Source: Polaribacter marinus
Lineage (GTDB): Bacteria > Bacteroidota > Bacteroidia > Flavobacteriales > Flavobacteriaceae
Length of the DNA stretch: 64,000 nt
Assembly (NCBI RefSeq): GCF_022662535.1
Contig: NZ_JAKQYM010000010.1
Coordinates: 1-64,000, forward strand
Direction of reading: 5' to 3'
Program-made: the position numbers and the translations under genes
The notes under the pieces: model-generated
The model's input: the letters and a program-made list of their open reading frames with translations, nothing else
Told to the model about the DNA's origin: nothing
Database searches by the model: none
Part shown: piece by piece, positions 1-6,765 of the stretch
Position numbering within the stretch: position 1 is the stretch's first letter
How the letters are laid out: the number at the start of each line of letters is the position of its first letter

Positions 1-53
1 AAACCAACAAAGAAAATGATTTTATAAAATAGTTTTTTTTGTTTTTTCGTCAT
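1..53 (-). CDS. Start of a truncated cassette gene
   Basis: An ATG at 51-53 on the minus strand opens a reading frame that runs off the left edge of the window. The 17 visible codons read MTKKQKKLFYKIIFFVG, a lysine-rich start followed by a hydrophobic run, as in a signal peptide or first membrane segment. It starts 21 bases from the GTT core of site S1, matching the layout of the other cassette genes. The visible part is too short to assign a function or be sure it is real. Confidence 0.4.
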   Translation of the reverse strand, partial: MTKKQKKLFYKIIFFVG

Positions 54-67
54 TTTGGGTAAATGTT

Positions 68-200
68 TGCCAACGGTCTCGTATAACCGTCAGTTACGGG
101 TTTAAAGTTAATAATTTTCGGTTAAGAACTGACGTTAACAATTCCGAGTGGATTCGGACGTAGTCGAATCCGCCGTAATTGCGGTTATACATTGTTGTAG
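68..200. repeat. attC-like site S1
   Basis: The left core is TGCCAAC (68-74) and the right core GTTGTAG (194-200). The central hairpin differs from the other sites: GGATTCG pairs with CGAATCC, so only the overall architecture is shared. The right core with its flank, GTTGTAGCAC at 194-203, is exactly complementary to the left flank and core of S2 at 791-800. Confidence 0.65.
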
Positions 201-204
201 CACG

Positions 205-768
205 TTATTTTTTGTTTTTATACAGTTCAATCGCTTTTAAATAATTCATTCCGCCACTCTTTGTTTGGTCGTTCAAAAACCCATTCAATTCAGGTTGATT
301 TTCCGCAATCCAATTTACAAGTTCATCTCTGTTTTTAACAAATTCCTCAACGTTAAATGATGCAGAAGTCCTATTGATATTTTTTATTTTATTGCCCTCA
401 AATTGTATGATTTCGTCTGTGATAATAGGTTCGTGATGAAGAAATGAAATTCGCTTGTCCGTTTTTGAAATTTTAGCTTTTATAATTCCATTTTCTTTTT
501 CGATTTTGAGTATTTTGTAAGTCGGTTGGAATACAGAGTCCCATTTTACCCATTCAGCATATTCATTTTCGCTATATTTCTGTTCAAATCCGTCGTCAAT
601 GGTCGTAAATCTCTCCGTGATTAATTCAGTCGTTTTTGAAGGATTTGAATTGTCAATTGCAATGTAGAATTTTTCAGCAATTTCCAATTCATCAATTTCC
701 TTTTCAGAATTTTTGCAGGAAATAATTCCGATTGTTATGAGTAATAAAAGAACTGTGAATTTATTCAT
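205..768 (-). CDS. Predicted lipoprotein, unknown function (cassette gene)
   Basis: This 187-residue protein begins with a lipoprotein signal: a hydrophobic stretch followed by GIISC, whose Cys18 would be lipidated. The rest is soluble, rich in Glu, Lys and Ile, and has no motif I can name. The N-terminal half after the signal (residues 28-60) resembles the start of small NTF2/SnoaL-like ligand-binding folds, but this is only an impression. It is the only gene in its cassette (194-800). It starts 22 bases inside the S2 boundary and stops right beside the right core of S1, so nearly the whole unit is coding. Expression may depend on an upstream promoter or one within S2. Confidence 0.7.
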   Translation of the reverse strand: MNKFTVLLLLITIGIISCKNSEKEIDELEIAEKFYIAIDNSNPSKTTELITERFTTIDDGFEQKYSENEYAEWVKWDSVFQPTYKILKIEKENGIIKAKISKTDKRISFLHHEPIITDEIIQFEGNKIKNINRTSASFNVEEFVKNRDELVNWIAENQPELNGFLNDQTKSGGMNYLKAIELYKNKK

Positions 769-793
769 TTTACGTTTGGTTGGTCATAATGTG

Positions 794-925
794 CTACAAC
801 GTTGTTGTATAAGATTAGTTGCGTGTTTTAAGGACTAAAGTTAGCAAATAAATCACAGATAGAAAGTCCGCGAGGACTTTCGTAAACTGGCTAAAACCAG
901 CAATTAATTTTATACGGTGTTAGCA
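794..925. repeat. attC-like site S2
   Basis: The left core is CTACAAC (794-800) and the right core GTTAGCA (919-925). The central hairpin pairs GAAAGTCC (862-869) with GGACTTTC (874-881) around the loop GCGA. The outer arms GTATAAGATTAGTTGC and GCAATTAATTTTATAC also pair, with three more bases between core and arm on the left. The flanked right core GTTAGCATTA (919-928) is exactly complementary to 2299-2308. Confidence 0.75.
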
Positions 926-1971
926 TTAGTTATTTCTCCGATTATTCTTTCAATTTGTTCTGCAAGATTTCCGATTACAATATCTTCCGTTTCAAATAAT
1001 AATGGTCTTAAACCTATAAAAATTCCTCTGTTATTTGGATAAGGAACTAAAGTCAGATTTTGTCTTACACTCAAACTTTCAATTGATTGTGTAAGTTTTT
1101 CGTTTAGAAACCAACCTTTTTCAGTTACTCCACCAATTGACAACCAAAATGGCGTGTCTGCACATTTTTCCCACAAGTCTAATTTAAGAGCGAAATTCAT
1201 TCCTAATTCGGAAGTTGCGAAATATCTGTGATAACCATATCTCTGTGGTGTTTTTACTAATCCTTTTGTTGAAATTCCTTTATTTCTGTTTTTTAATTCA
1301 TCCACAACTTTATCTACAATTTCGTAATACGAATTTATGTTTTTTGGGATTTTAGGCGATAAATCTTCGTCTGTTATTGGCTGAAAAGAATTTTGGTCAA
1401 TTGAATCACAAAGTCCAATAATTTGGTTTAAATCCGAAATTAAATTTATGTTGTTTGTTTGCTCAATTTTAGATTTGATTGAGTTCAAAACTTCGTTCCA
1501 ACTTTTAATAAATATGTGTTTGTTCGAGGATTTTATTAATATTTTTAAATTCTCCGAGTCAATTTCTAAATCTTGATTTTCCTCTAAAATTCGAGTTTTT
1601 ACTTCTTCAAAAACTGTTCTTGTTCTTAAAGTTGGAACAAGAAAAATTAAAACAGTATTATCTTTCAGCCTTTTTAAATATCCGTTTGGTTGATTGTGAG
1701 TTAATGAAGCCCAAAATTTTGCTTCTATAAGCAAAACTTCTTTTCCTGTTTCATCTTTTCCACTAATATCAGGTCTTTCCAAATCCTTTCCAACGTTTTG
1801 AGTTTGAAACGACAAATCTGAAAATGTCAAATTAGTATTTGCTTTTACTATTTGATTAATAACTTTTCTGCTTTCTAAAGATTGTTTTAAAATATATACT
1901 AAACCTTCTGACGCAATATCTTCTTGCGAACCTCTAATTCTGTTGTAAAATTGACCTAATAATGATTGCAT
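910..1971 (-). CDS. PD-(D/E)XK nuclease-like protein (cassette gene)
   Basis: This 353-residue protein has a likely PD-(D/E)XK nuclease core. RPDI supplies Asp68, followed about 15 residues later by LIEAK (Glu83-Ala-Lys85). That spacing is typical of restriction-endonuclease-fold proteins that bind a metal through Asp and Glu. A longer C-terminal domain is unassigned. I place the start at the ATG at 1971, two bases after the stop of the upstream gene; a longer frame to 2034 would overlap that gene. The stop codon lies inside S2, so the last residues (NANTV) are encoded by the recombination site. It forms a two-gene unit with the next gene and is a candidate defence or mobile-element function, which is inferred. 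Confidence 0.6.
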   Translation of the reverse strand: MQSLLGQFYNRIRGSQEDIASEGLVYILKQSLESRKVINQIVKANTNLTFSDLSFQTQNVGKDLERPDISGKDETGKEVLLIEAKFWASLTHNQPNGYLKRLKDNTVLIFLVPTLRTRTVFEEVKTRILEENQDLEIDSENLKILIKSSNKHIFIKSWNEVLNSIKSKIEQTNNINLISDLNQIIGLCDSIDQNSFQPITDEDLSPKIPKNINSYYEIVDKVVDELKNRNKGISTKGLVKTPQRYGYHRYFATSELGMNFALKLDLWEKCADTPFWLSIGGVTEKGWFLNEKLTQSIESLSVRQNLTLVPYPNNRGIFIGLRPLLFETEDIVIGNLAEQIERIIGEITNANTV

Positions 1972-1972
1972 A

Positions 1973-2284
1973 TTATTCTTTAAAATTTTCTGGTAATCTT
2001 CCGTTTTTTTCTCTTTCGTGATAAGTGTCCGCAATTACGCAACGATTTATTATATTTTCCATATGCCAATAAGTAAAACCATTATGCTCAAAATATATTT
2101 GTTTCGTTTTATAAAAATAACTTTCGTATCCAAAATTGTCAATGTGATTTGCTAATTCTAAATACAAGTCATTATCCACTCTTTCTTGAACAATATATTC
2201 GTGAGGCCAAGTTTTGGCATAAGTTTTCGCAAAAATCCATTGTTGATTTTCTATAAATTCCTTCAGTTTGTTGTTTAGTTCCAA
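1973..2284 (-). CDS. Small conserved hypothetical protein (cassette gene)
   Basis: This 103-residue soluble protein is rich in aromatic residues and histidine, for example KTWPHEYIVQ near residue 25 and GFTYWHME near residue 68. Similar small proteins occur widely in bacterial accessory regions, but I know of no assigned function. It has no signal peptide or membrane segment. It is the first gene of the two-gene cassette 919-2308 and ends one base before the start of the nuclease-like gene. The tight coupling suggests a functional pair, perhaps nuclease plus modulator. Confidence 0.65.
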   Translation of the reverse strand: MELNNKLKEFIENQQWIFAKTYAKTWPHEYIVQERVDNDLYLELANHIDNFGYESYFYKTKQIYFEHNGFTYWHMENIINRCVIADTYHEREKNGRLPENFKE

Positions 2285-2301
2285 AGTTCGTTTTTAATTA
2301 A

Positions 2302-2436
2302 TGCTAACGTTGTTGTGTTATGAAAAGTTGCGATTAAAATGAACGGCTATTTTCCGAAGGAAAATAGAAGTTTATATAAATGCGACTAATTTTTATTAAG
2401 CTAAAATTAAGCAATTTTTTTTACACGGTGTTGCCT
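2302..2436. repeat. attC-like site S3
   Basis: The left core is TGCTAAC (2302-2308) and the right core GTTGCCT (2430-2436). The central hairpin is CTATTTTCC (2347-2355) with GGAAAATAG (2359-2367) around GAA. Its sequence differs from most other sites but it pairs perfectly. The outer arms include GTTGCGA and GCAATT near the ends. Confidence 0.7.
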
Positions 2437-2880
2437 AAAGTTGTTTTTTGTTTTTCCTATTTTGGTTATTATTTTCGAGATTTAGCGTTCGAGTGACAAT
2501 TCCGCCAATATTTTTAATTCCGCAATATTGGGAATTCAACAATTGAGTGTTTTTTCATGTTTTGACTTACGAGATCTTTCCTAATTTTTAAATTTAGCGT
2601 TCGAGTGACAATTCCGCCAAGATTTTCATTCCGCAATAATTGGAAATTCAACATTTGAGTGGTTTCTTTTATTCTTAAAAAACGAGATTTCTCCGCCTTT
2701 TTAAGTTTTAAGTTTGAGTAAAAATTCCACAAACTTTGTTTTAAGAATCTATATATTTTCAACCTTTTTTCATTTTTATTAAAAACTAAATTTTTGACTC
2801 GCGAGAGAGTGTCTAACATTTTAAACTTCAAGAGTTTTATTGTTTTTTTTCCAACGGTTTGAGTGGTTCTGGACAATTTT
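2437..2880. other. Cassette without a credible gene, with internal tandem repeats
   Basis: The unit between S3 and S4 has no convincing coding sequence. It contains a direct repeat of period 112: the same 28-base segment, starting TTTAGCGTTCGAGTGAC, occurs at 2481-2508 and 2593-2620. A shared tail follows each copy (TTCCGCAATA, then AATTCAAC and TTGAGTG). A more degraded third copy follows from about 2691. One minus-strand frame of 139 codons crosses the region, but it is very Lys/Arg/Leu-rich, runs into S4 and simply translates the repeats. The unit may carry an RNA, a decayed gene or sequence acquired without a gene. Its ends still match: GTTGCC at 2430-2435 and GGCAAC at 2882-2887. Confidence 0.5.
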
Positions 2881-3011
2881 TGGCAACGGTTTTGTATATG
2901 ATACGTTGCGTGGTTTAGCACGTAATTTAGCAAATAAAAACCAGATAGAAAATCCGCGAGGATTTTCGTAAGTAGGCTAGTACTAGCAATGGATTATATA
3001 CGTTGTTGGCA
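2881..3011. repeat. attC-like site S4
   Basis: The left core is TGGCAAC (2881-2887) and the right core GTTGGCA (3005-3011). The central hairpin is of the GAAAATCC / GGATTTTC type around GCGA. This is the shortest site, at 131 bp. The flanked right core GTTGGCAAAT (3005-3014) matches 3543-3552 at 9 of 10 complementary positions. Confidence 0.75.
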
Positions 3012-3021
3012 AATCGTATTT

Positions 3022-3540
3022 TTATTCAGATTTAGTTTTTTCTTTATACTCAGAATATTTATCAGTCCATTTCGCAAAAATAATTATTCCGTCAAATTTA
3101 TTTTCAGAGTTTGTGTAGACTCGAATTTCGGCAATATTTTCTGTTTTTGAAAAGGTTGCTTTATATCGAAAAAATTTATTTCCAGTTTTGTTAGTTAGAA
3201 TTTCCGATATTTTTATTTCTAATAATTTTCCATAAGCGGAATTGTAACTATCACAAGTTTCGATAACCTTACTTTTATCAGTTTTCCACAATTTTACTAA
3301 TCTTTCAGTAGCATTTTCCGTTGTGAGTTCAGGGAATTCATAAGTGTCACAATTCGTAAATGTTTGATATGCAAAATCGTATGCTGATTTCTTTTCAATT
3401 TCAGCAACTGTGTCAATCGCTAATTTTGTCTTTTTTGATTCATCAGGTTTTAATTCAGATTCAGTTTTTGCTTTTTGAGCATAACAACTAAAAGTTAAAC
3501 TAAAAACCAGAGTTAATAATATGTAATTGCGTTTTGTCAT
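3022..3540 (-). CDS. Secreted hypothetical protein (cassette gene)
   Basis: This 172-residue protein has a signal peptide ending in FSCYAQ. The likely cleavage after Gln follows the Flavobacteriaceae style, although the Cys could also act as a lipobox. The mature part is hydrophilic with four further cysteine or aromatic clusters and no motif I recognise. The gene starts only two bases from the boundary match of S5, so the sequence from GTT core to ATG is about 12 bases. That leaves almost no room for a private promoter and implies transcription from upstream. It is the only gene of cassette 3005-3552. Confidence 0.7.
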   Translation of the reverse strand: MTKRNYILLTLVFSLTFSCYAQKAKTESELKPDESKKTKLAIDTVAEIEKKSAYDFAYQTFTNCDTYEFPELTTENATERLVKLWKTDKSKVIETCDSYNSAYGKLLEIKISEILTNKTGNKFFRYKATFSKTENIAEIRVYTNSENKFDGIIIFAKWTDKYSEYKEKTKSE

Positions 3541-3545
3541 ATGTT

Positions 3546-3677
3546 TGCCAACGTGTTTGTATATGGTTTGTTGCGTGGTTAAGCAACTAAGTTAACAAAT
3601 AAAAACCGAATAGAAAATCCGCGAGGATTTTCGTAAGTAGACTAGAACCAAGCAATAAATTATATACAGTGTTGGCA
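3546..3677. repeat. attC-like site S5
   Basis: The left core is TGCCAAC (3546-3552) and the right core GTTGGCA (3671-3677). The central hairpin pairs GAAAATCC (3613-3620) with GGATTTTC (3625-3632). The flanked right core GTTGGCAGTA (3671-3680) is exactly complementary to 4443-4452. Confidence 0.75.
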
Positions 3678-3762
3678 GTAGTATTTGTTTTACTAAATGT
3701 AAAGTATGTTTGTCAAATAGTTTTATTTGTTTTACATTTGTTTAAACTTAAATTCGAATATT

Positions 3763-4239
3763 ATGAAAGCAAATTATTTATTTCCCAATAAGTTCAAAAG
3801 AATAGGTTGGTTTATTCTTATTCCATCCGCAATTATTGGTTTGATAACACTTATTTATGAATATGAGCCAAGTTTTTTAGATTTCAATGTTCCTGCTATT
3901 TTTGTAGATGACTTTTTTACGGATAAAAAATTATTCGGAATGGTTAAGAATAATATATTGAATGAAATTTTCGGGGTTTTAATTATTATCAGTTCCTTAT
4001 TTGTTGCTTTTTCAAAAGAGAATTCAGAAGATGAATATATATCAAAAATTAGATTAGAGTCATTGGTTTGGGCTGTTTATGTTAATTATGCAATCCTTTT
4101 GTTTTCGTTTTTGTTCATTTTCGATTTTTCTTTTTTATGGGTAATGATATTCAATATGTTCACAGTCTTGTTATTCTTCATAATTAGATTTAACTGGCAA
4201 ATTTCTAAACTTAAAAAATCAGCTAATTATGAAGAATAG
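3763..4239 (+). CDS. Four-helix membrane protein paired with Xre regulator (cassette gene)
   Basis: This 158-residue protein has about four transmembrane segments: near residues 11-29, 65-83, and two in the stretch 98-145. I use the ATG at 3763; a TTG twelve codons upstream would begin inside less plausible sequence. It overlaps the following Xre-type regulator by 11 bases. The pairing of a small membrane protein with a short Xre regulator is common in Bacteroidetes and Firmicutes. The membrane protein may sense or counteract a signal for the regulator, which is inferred. This is the only cassette transcribed rightward, opposite to all others. Confidence 0.7.
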   Translation: MKANYLFPNKFKRIGWFILIPSAIIGLITLIYEYEPSFLDFNVPAIFVDDFFTDKKLFGMVKNNILNEIFGVLIIISSLFVAFSKENSEDEYISKIRLESLVWAVYVNYAILLFSFLFIFDFSFLWVMIFNMFTVLLFFIIRFNWQISKLKKSANYEE

Positions 4240-4435
4240 TATTAAAGTCGAAAGAGCAAAAAAGAATATTACTCAAGCTGAATTAGCTAAATTGGCAAAA
4301 GTTAGTAGACAAACAATTAATGCAATGGAATTAGGTAAATATGTTCCATCAACTGTTTTGGCATTGAGATTAGCTCAAATTTTTGAAGTTGAAATAAGCG
4401 AAATCTTTACTCTGGAAGATTCTGATTGGGTTTAG
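4229..4435 (+). CDS. Xre-family small transcriptional regulator (cassette gene)
   Basis: This 68-residue protein is almost entirely one Xre-type helix-turn-helix. AELAKLAKVSRQTINAME is the HTH unit and is followed by GKYVPSTVLALRLAQIFEV, which matches the standard HTH_3 fold. Very short regulators of this kind resemble YozG-like proteins. It overlaps the 3' end of the membrane-protein gene, so the two are translationally coupled. It probably regulates its own unit. The cassette has room (3680-3763) for its own promoter, unlike the minus-strand cassettes with short leaders. Confidence 0.85.
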   Translation: MKNSIKVERAKKNITQAELAKLAKVSRQTINAMELGKYVPSTVLALRLAQIFEVEISEIFTLEDSDWV

Positions 4436-4445
4436 GTCATATTAC

Positions 4446-4579
4446 TGCCAACGTTGTTGTATAAGTAAAGTTGCGGTTTTGTCAGCGAGGAATTTCCGAA
4501 GGAAATTCAGAAGTTGGCAAAAATGCAACTGCCTTTAATTTAGCACTAATTTAGCAATTTTTTTTATACGGTGTTGTAA
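4446..4579. repeat. attC-like site S6
   Basis: The left core is TGCCAAC (4446-4452) and the right core GTTGTAA (4573-4579). The central hairpin is GAATTTCC (4490-4497) with GGAAATTC (4501-4508) around GAA. The flanked right core GTTGTAAACA (4573-4582) is exactly complementary to 4972-4981. Confidence 0.75.
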
Positions 4580-4602
4580 ACAGTGCTTTTTCAGTTCTAA
4601 TT

Positions 4603-4950
4603 TTAATTCAGACTTCCAACTATAAAATTCAAGAGTTTATACGCTCCAATTCCTAATCCAGTTCCAATTAACATCCAGTAAATTCTTTGTTTTTTGTCCG
4701 CTTGAATTATTTGTTTTTCAATTGTCTTTCCATTTTTTAATAATTCTATCTCAATTTCTCTCTTGTCAAACTGTTTGTATTTAGTTTTCAAGATAAAATT
4801 TTCAGAATTCAGATTAAGTTTGTGCTTAATTCCAGAGAATGAGAATTTTTTAGAAATCATTTTTCCGTTCAATAAAACACTTTCAATTCCGAATACAGAA
4901 TTCAGAAATTCTATTTTATGGTTTTCAATAATAAATTCAGCGTATTTCAT
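4603..4950 (-). CDS. Small hypothetical protein with C-terminal membrane segment (cassette gene)
   Basis: This 115-residue protein has a beta-rich N-terminal part (residues 1-80) and one likely C-terminal transmembrane segment (WMLIGTGLGIGAYKLLNFIV, about residues 92-111). It has no signal peptide, so the N-terminal part is expected in the cytoplasm with a tail anchor. No family is recognised. It is the sole gene of cassette 4573-4981. A plus-strand frame over the same bases is a shadow. Confidence 0.65.
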   Translation of the reverse strand: MKYAEFIIENHKIEFLNSVFGIESVLLNGKMISKKFSFSGIKHKLNLNSENFILKTKYKQFDKREIEIELLKNGKTIEKQIIQADKKQRIYWMLIGTGLGIGAYKLLNFIVGSLN

Positions 4951-4974
4951 TTTCGTTCAGTTTTTTTGCATTGT

Positions 4975-5108
4975 TTACAACGTTGTTGTATATGGTTTGT
5001 TGCGTGTTTTAAGCGACTAACTTAGTAAATAATTACTGACCAAGAAAGTCCGCGAGGACTTTCGTAAGTAGGCAATAAGCCAGCAATAAATTATATACGG
5101 TGTTAGCA
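4975..5108. repeat. attC-like site S7
   Basis: The left core is TTACAAC (4975-4981) and the right core GTTAGCA (5102-5108). The central hairpin pairs GAAAGTCC (5044-5051) with GGACTTTC (5056-5063). The flanked right core GTTAGCAAAT (5102-5111) is exactly complementary to 5794-5803. Confidence 0.75.
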
Positions 5109-5115
5109 AATGTTT

Positions 5116-5736
5116 TTATTCCCACTTTACTGTTAAATTCTTAAAAACAATGCTTATGTCATCAGATTTATAGCCAAGTCTTGAATAGAAATCAATCATC
5201 AAAGACTTTATTACAGGAGTTCCTTCTATAATTTGTTCTAATTCAACTGAAAATTTTGTTGGAATGTCTTTATATAATTTATCAATCCTTTTTTCATTTC
5301 CAACCAATACTTTGTAAGAATTAACTCCATTTCCTTTTGGGTCAAATATTTTCGCTTTTTGACCTTGAATAGACCTCAAAACTCCATTATTTACAAAAAT
5401 TCCCTCAACCATAATTTTTCCAGTATTTGAATTTCCAATAACAGAGTTAATTTTAAAATCGAGGTCTTTGTATTTCGTAGAAATTTTTGAATTAAATAAA
5501 TTCAAGGTTTCTTTATAATATTTGATTTCCTCTTTCAATTTTAAAATCTCATTTTCTTTGATATCTACTATTGTTTTTTGTTTTTCATTTTCATTTTTTA
5601 AGTTTTCAATTTGAACAGTCAGTTCAGTGTTTTGTTTTAATAATTCTGATTTAGTTTTTTCAGAAGTTGATTGTTGTCCAAATGAGATTAGCGATGAAAA
5701 CACTAATGATGTAAAAAGTAATTTTGTAAGATTCAT
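5116..5736 (-). CDS. Secreted coiled-coil protein, unknown function (cassette gene)
   Basis: This 206-residue protein has a signal peptide (residues 1-20, ending SFGQ). A coiled-coil stretch follows at about residues 25-80 (LLKQNTELTVQIENLKNEN and similar heptads). A C-terminal domain of about 115 residues is predicted to be beta-rich. It probably acts in the periplasm or on the outer membrane. I do not recognise the family. It is alone in cassette 5102-5803, with a 57-base leader between its start and the boundary match. Confidence 0.7.
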   Translation of the reverse strand: MNLTKLLFTSLVFSSLISFGQQSTSEKTKSELLKQNTELTVQIENLKNENEKQKTIVDIKENEILKLKEEIKYYKETLNLFNSKISTKYKDLDFKINSVIGNSNTGKIMVEGIFVNNGVLRSIQGQKAKIFDPKGNGVNSYKVLVGNEKRIDKLYKDIPTKFSVELEQIIEGTPVIKSLMIDFYSRLGYKSDDISIVFKNLTVKWE

Positions 5737-5796
5737 TTTATTTATTTAATTGTTAATAGTTTTTCTTTTTCGGGTTTTATTTCGGTCTCTAATATT

Positions 5797-5930
5797 TGCT
5801 AACGTATTTGTATAAGCTTTGTTGCGATGATTTAGCAGTAAAGTTACTAAATAATTACCGACCAAGAAAGTCCGGGAGGACTTTCGCAAGTAAGCAAAAA
5901 GCCAGCAATAAAGTTTATACGGTGTTGTAG
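5797..5930. repeat. attC-like site S8
   Basis: The left core is TGCTAAC (5797-5803) and the right core GTTGTAG (5924-5930). The central hairpin pairs GAAAGTCC with GGACTTTC around GGGA. The flanked right core GTTGTAGCAC (5924-5933) is exactly complementary to 6631-6640. It is identical to the one at S1 (194-203). Confidence 0.75.
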
Positions 5931-5941
5931 CACGTTTTTTT

Positions 5942-6601
5942 TCATTCTAAATGTTTTCTTATAATTGACGAAGGGTCAGTTTTTATATTTGTCCAATCCG
6001 CAATACTTGGATGAGTTGCTATAATTACTTTCTCATTATTTTCGTTTTTAAAAACTTGAGTTTTCCAATTTCGATTATTATTCTCAATAAATTCGTCAAT
6101 TAAAATATTTGCTTTCAATTTCTTTTTCACAAAATTTCCAGGCGTTTTTCCGAAACACAGAATAGTTTTAATACTCAAATCGTTAATTACTCTTTCGTGG
6201 AAATTCCAGCATTTTTCAGCGTATTCATTGTATAATTCTTTTATATCTTTTTCTCTCGAAGAACGAACAAATACGACATTACTTGCTGGAACTTCGTGTG
6301 CAGATAATTCCAGCTTTTTCAATAAGTGTAATATTCTTGGTTGTAAACCTTGTGTTCCGGGAACTTGTCCTCTCCAACTTTCATCTTTATATGCTGACCA
6401 ATTCGATGATTTTTCCGAAAGAACTTTTTCTGTATGCCATTTCAAAGTTTCGGTTTTTTGTCTTTCAATATTTCCTCCGGGATTTATTCCTAATAAATAT
6501 AATTTCTTTTTTCCAATGAATGCATTTCGTCCAGAATAAAATACAGAACCCGAAATTTCTCGTAAGTCATTTGGAATTATTTCAGCAAATTTTTCAATCA
6601 T
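5942..6601 (-). CDS. Uracil-DNA glycosylase-fold protein (cassette gene)
   Basis: This 219-residue protein resembles the uracil-DNA glycosylase superfamily. GINPGG (residues 38-43) matches the first active-site loop (GxxPG type), and HPSIADW (197-203) matches the late HPS loop that contacts the DNA backbone. The intervening region contains CFGKTPG (149-155), a short strand-loop found in the same fold. No iron-sulfur cysteine set typical of family 4 is visible, so the activity and substrate are uncertain. Such proteins repair or process deaminated bases. A role tied to phage or single-stranded cassette DNA is speculation. It is the sole gene of cassette 5924-6640. Confidence 0.6.
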   Translation of the reverse strand: MIEKFAEIIPNDLREISGSVFYSGRNAFIGKKKLYLLGINPGGNIERQKTETLKWHTEKVLSEKSSNWSAYKDESWRGQVPGTQGLQPRILHLLKKLELSAHEVPASNVVFVRSSREKDIKELYNEYAEKCWNFHERVINDLSIKTILCFGKTPGNFVKKKLKANILIDEFIENNNRNWKTQVFKNENNEKVIIATHPSIADWTNIKTDPSSIIRKHLE

Positions 6602-6633
6602 TTATAATGGTTTTGAGTTTTTTCGGCAATGTG

Positions 6634-6765
6634 CTACAACGGTTTTGTGTATGATTAGTGGCGTGTTCCACGCAACTAATTTAGCAAATAAAAACCGAAT
6701 AGAAAATCCGCGAGGATTTTCGTAAGTAGGCGAGAACTAGCCATTAATTATACACGTTGTTGGCA
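6634..6765. repeat. attC-like site S9
   Basis: The left core is CTACAAC (6634-6640) and the right core GTTGGCA (6759-6765). The central hairpin is of the GAAAATCC / GGATTTTC type around GCGA. The flanked right core GTTGGCATTA (6759-6768) is exactly complementary to 7854-7863. Confidence 0.75.

Noticed and set aside
2514-2933. Open frame of 139 codons on the minus strand
   Set aside because: It translates direct repeats, is Lys/Arg/Leu-rich and runs into an attC-like site; no start context or domain.
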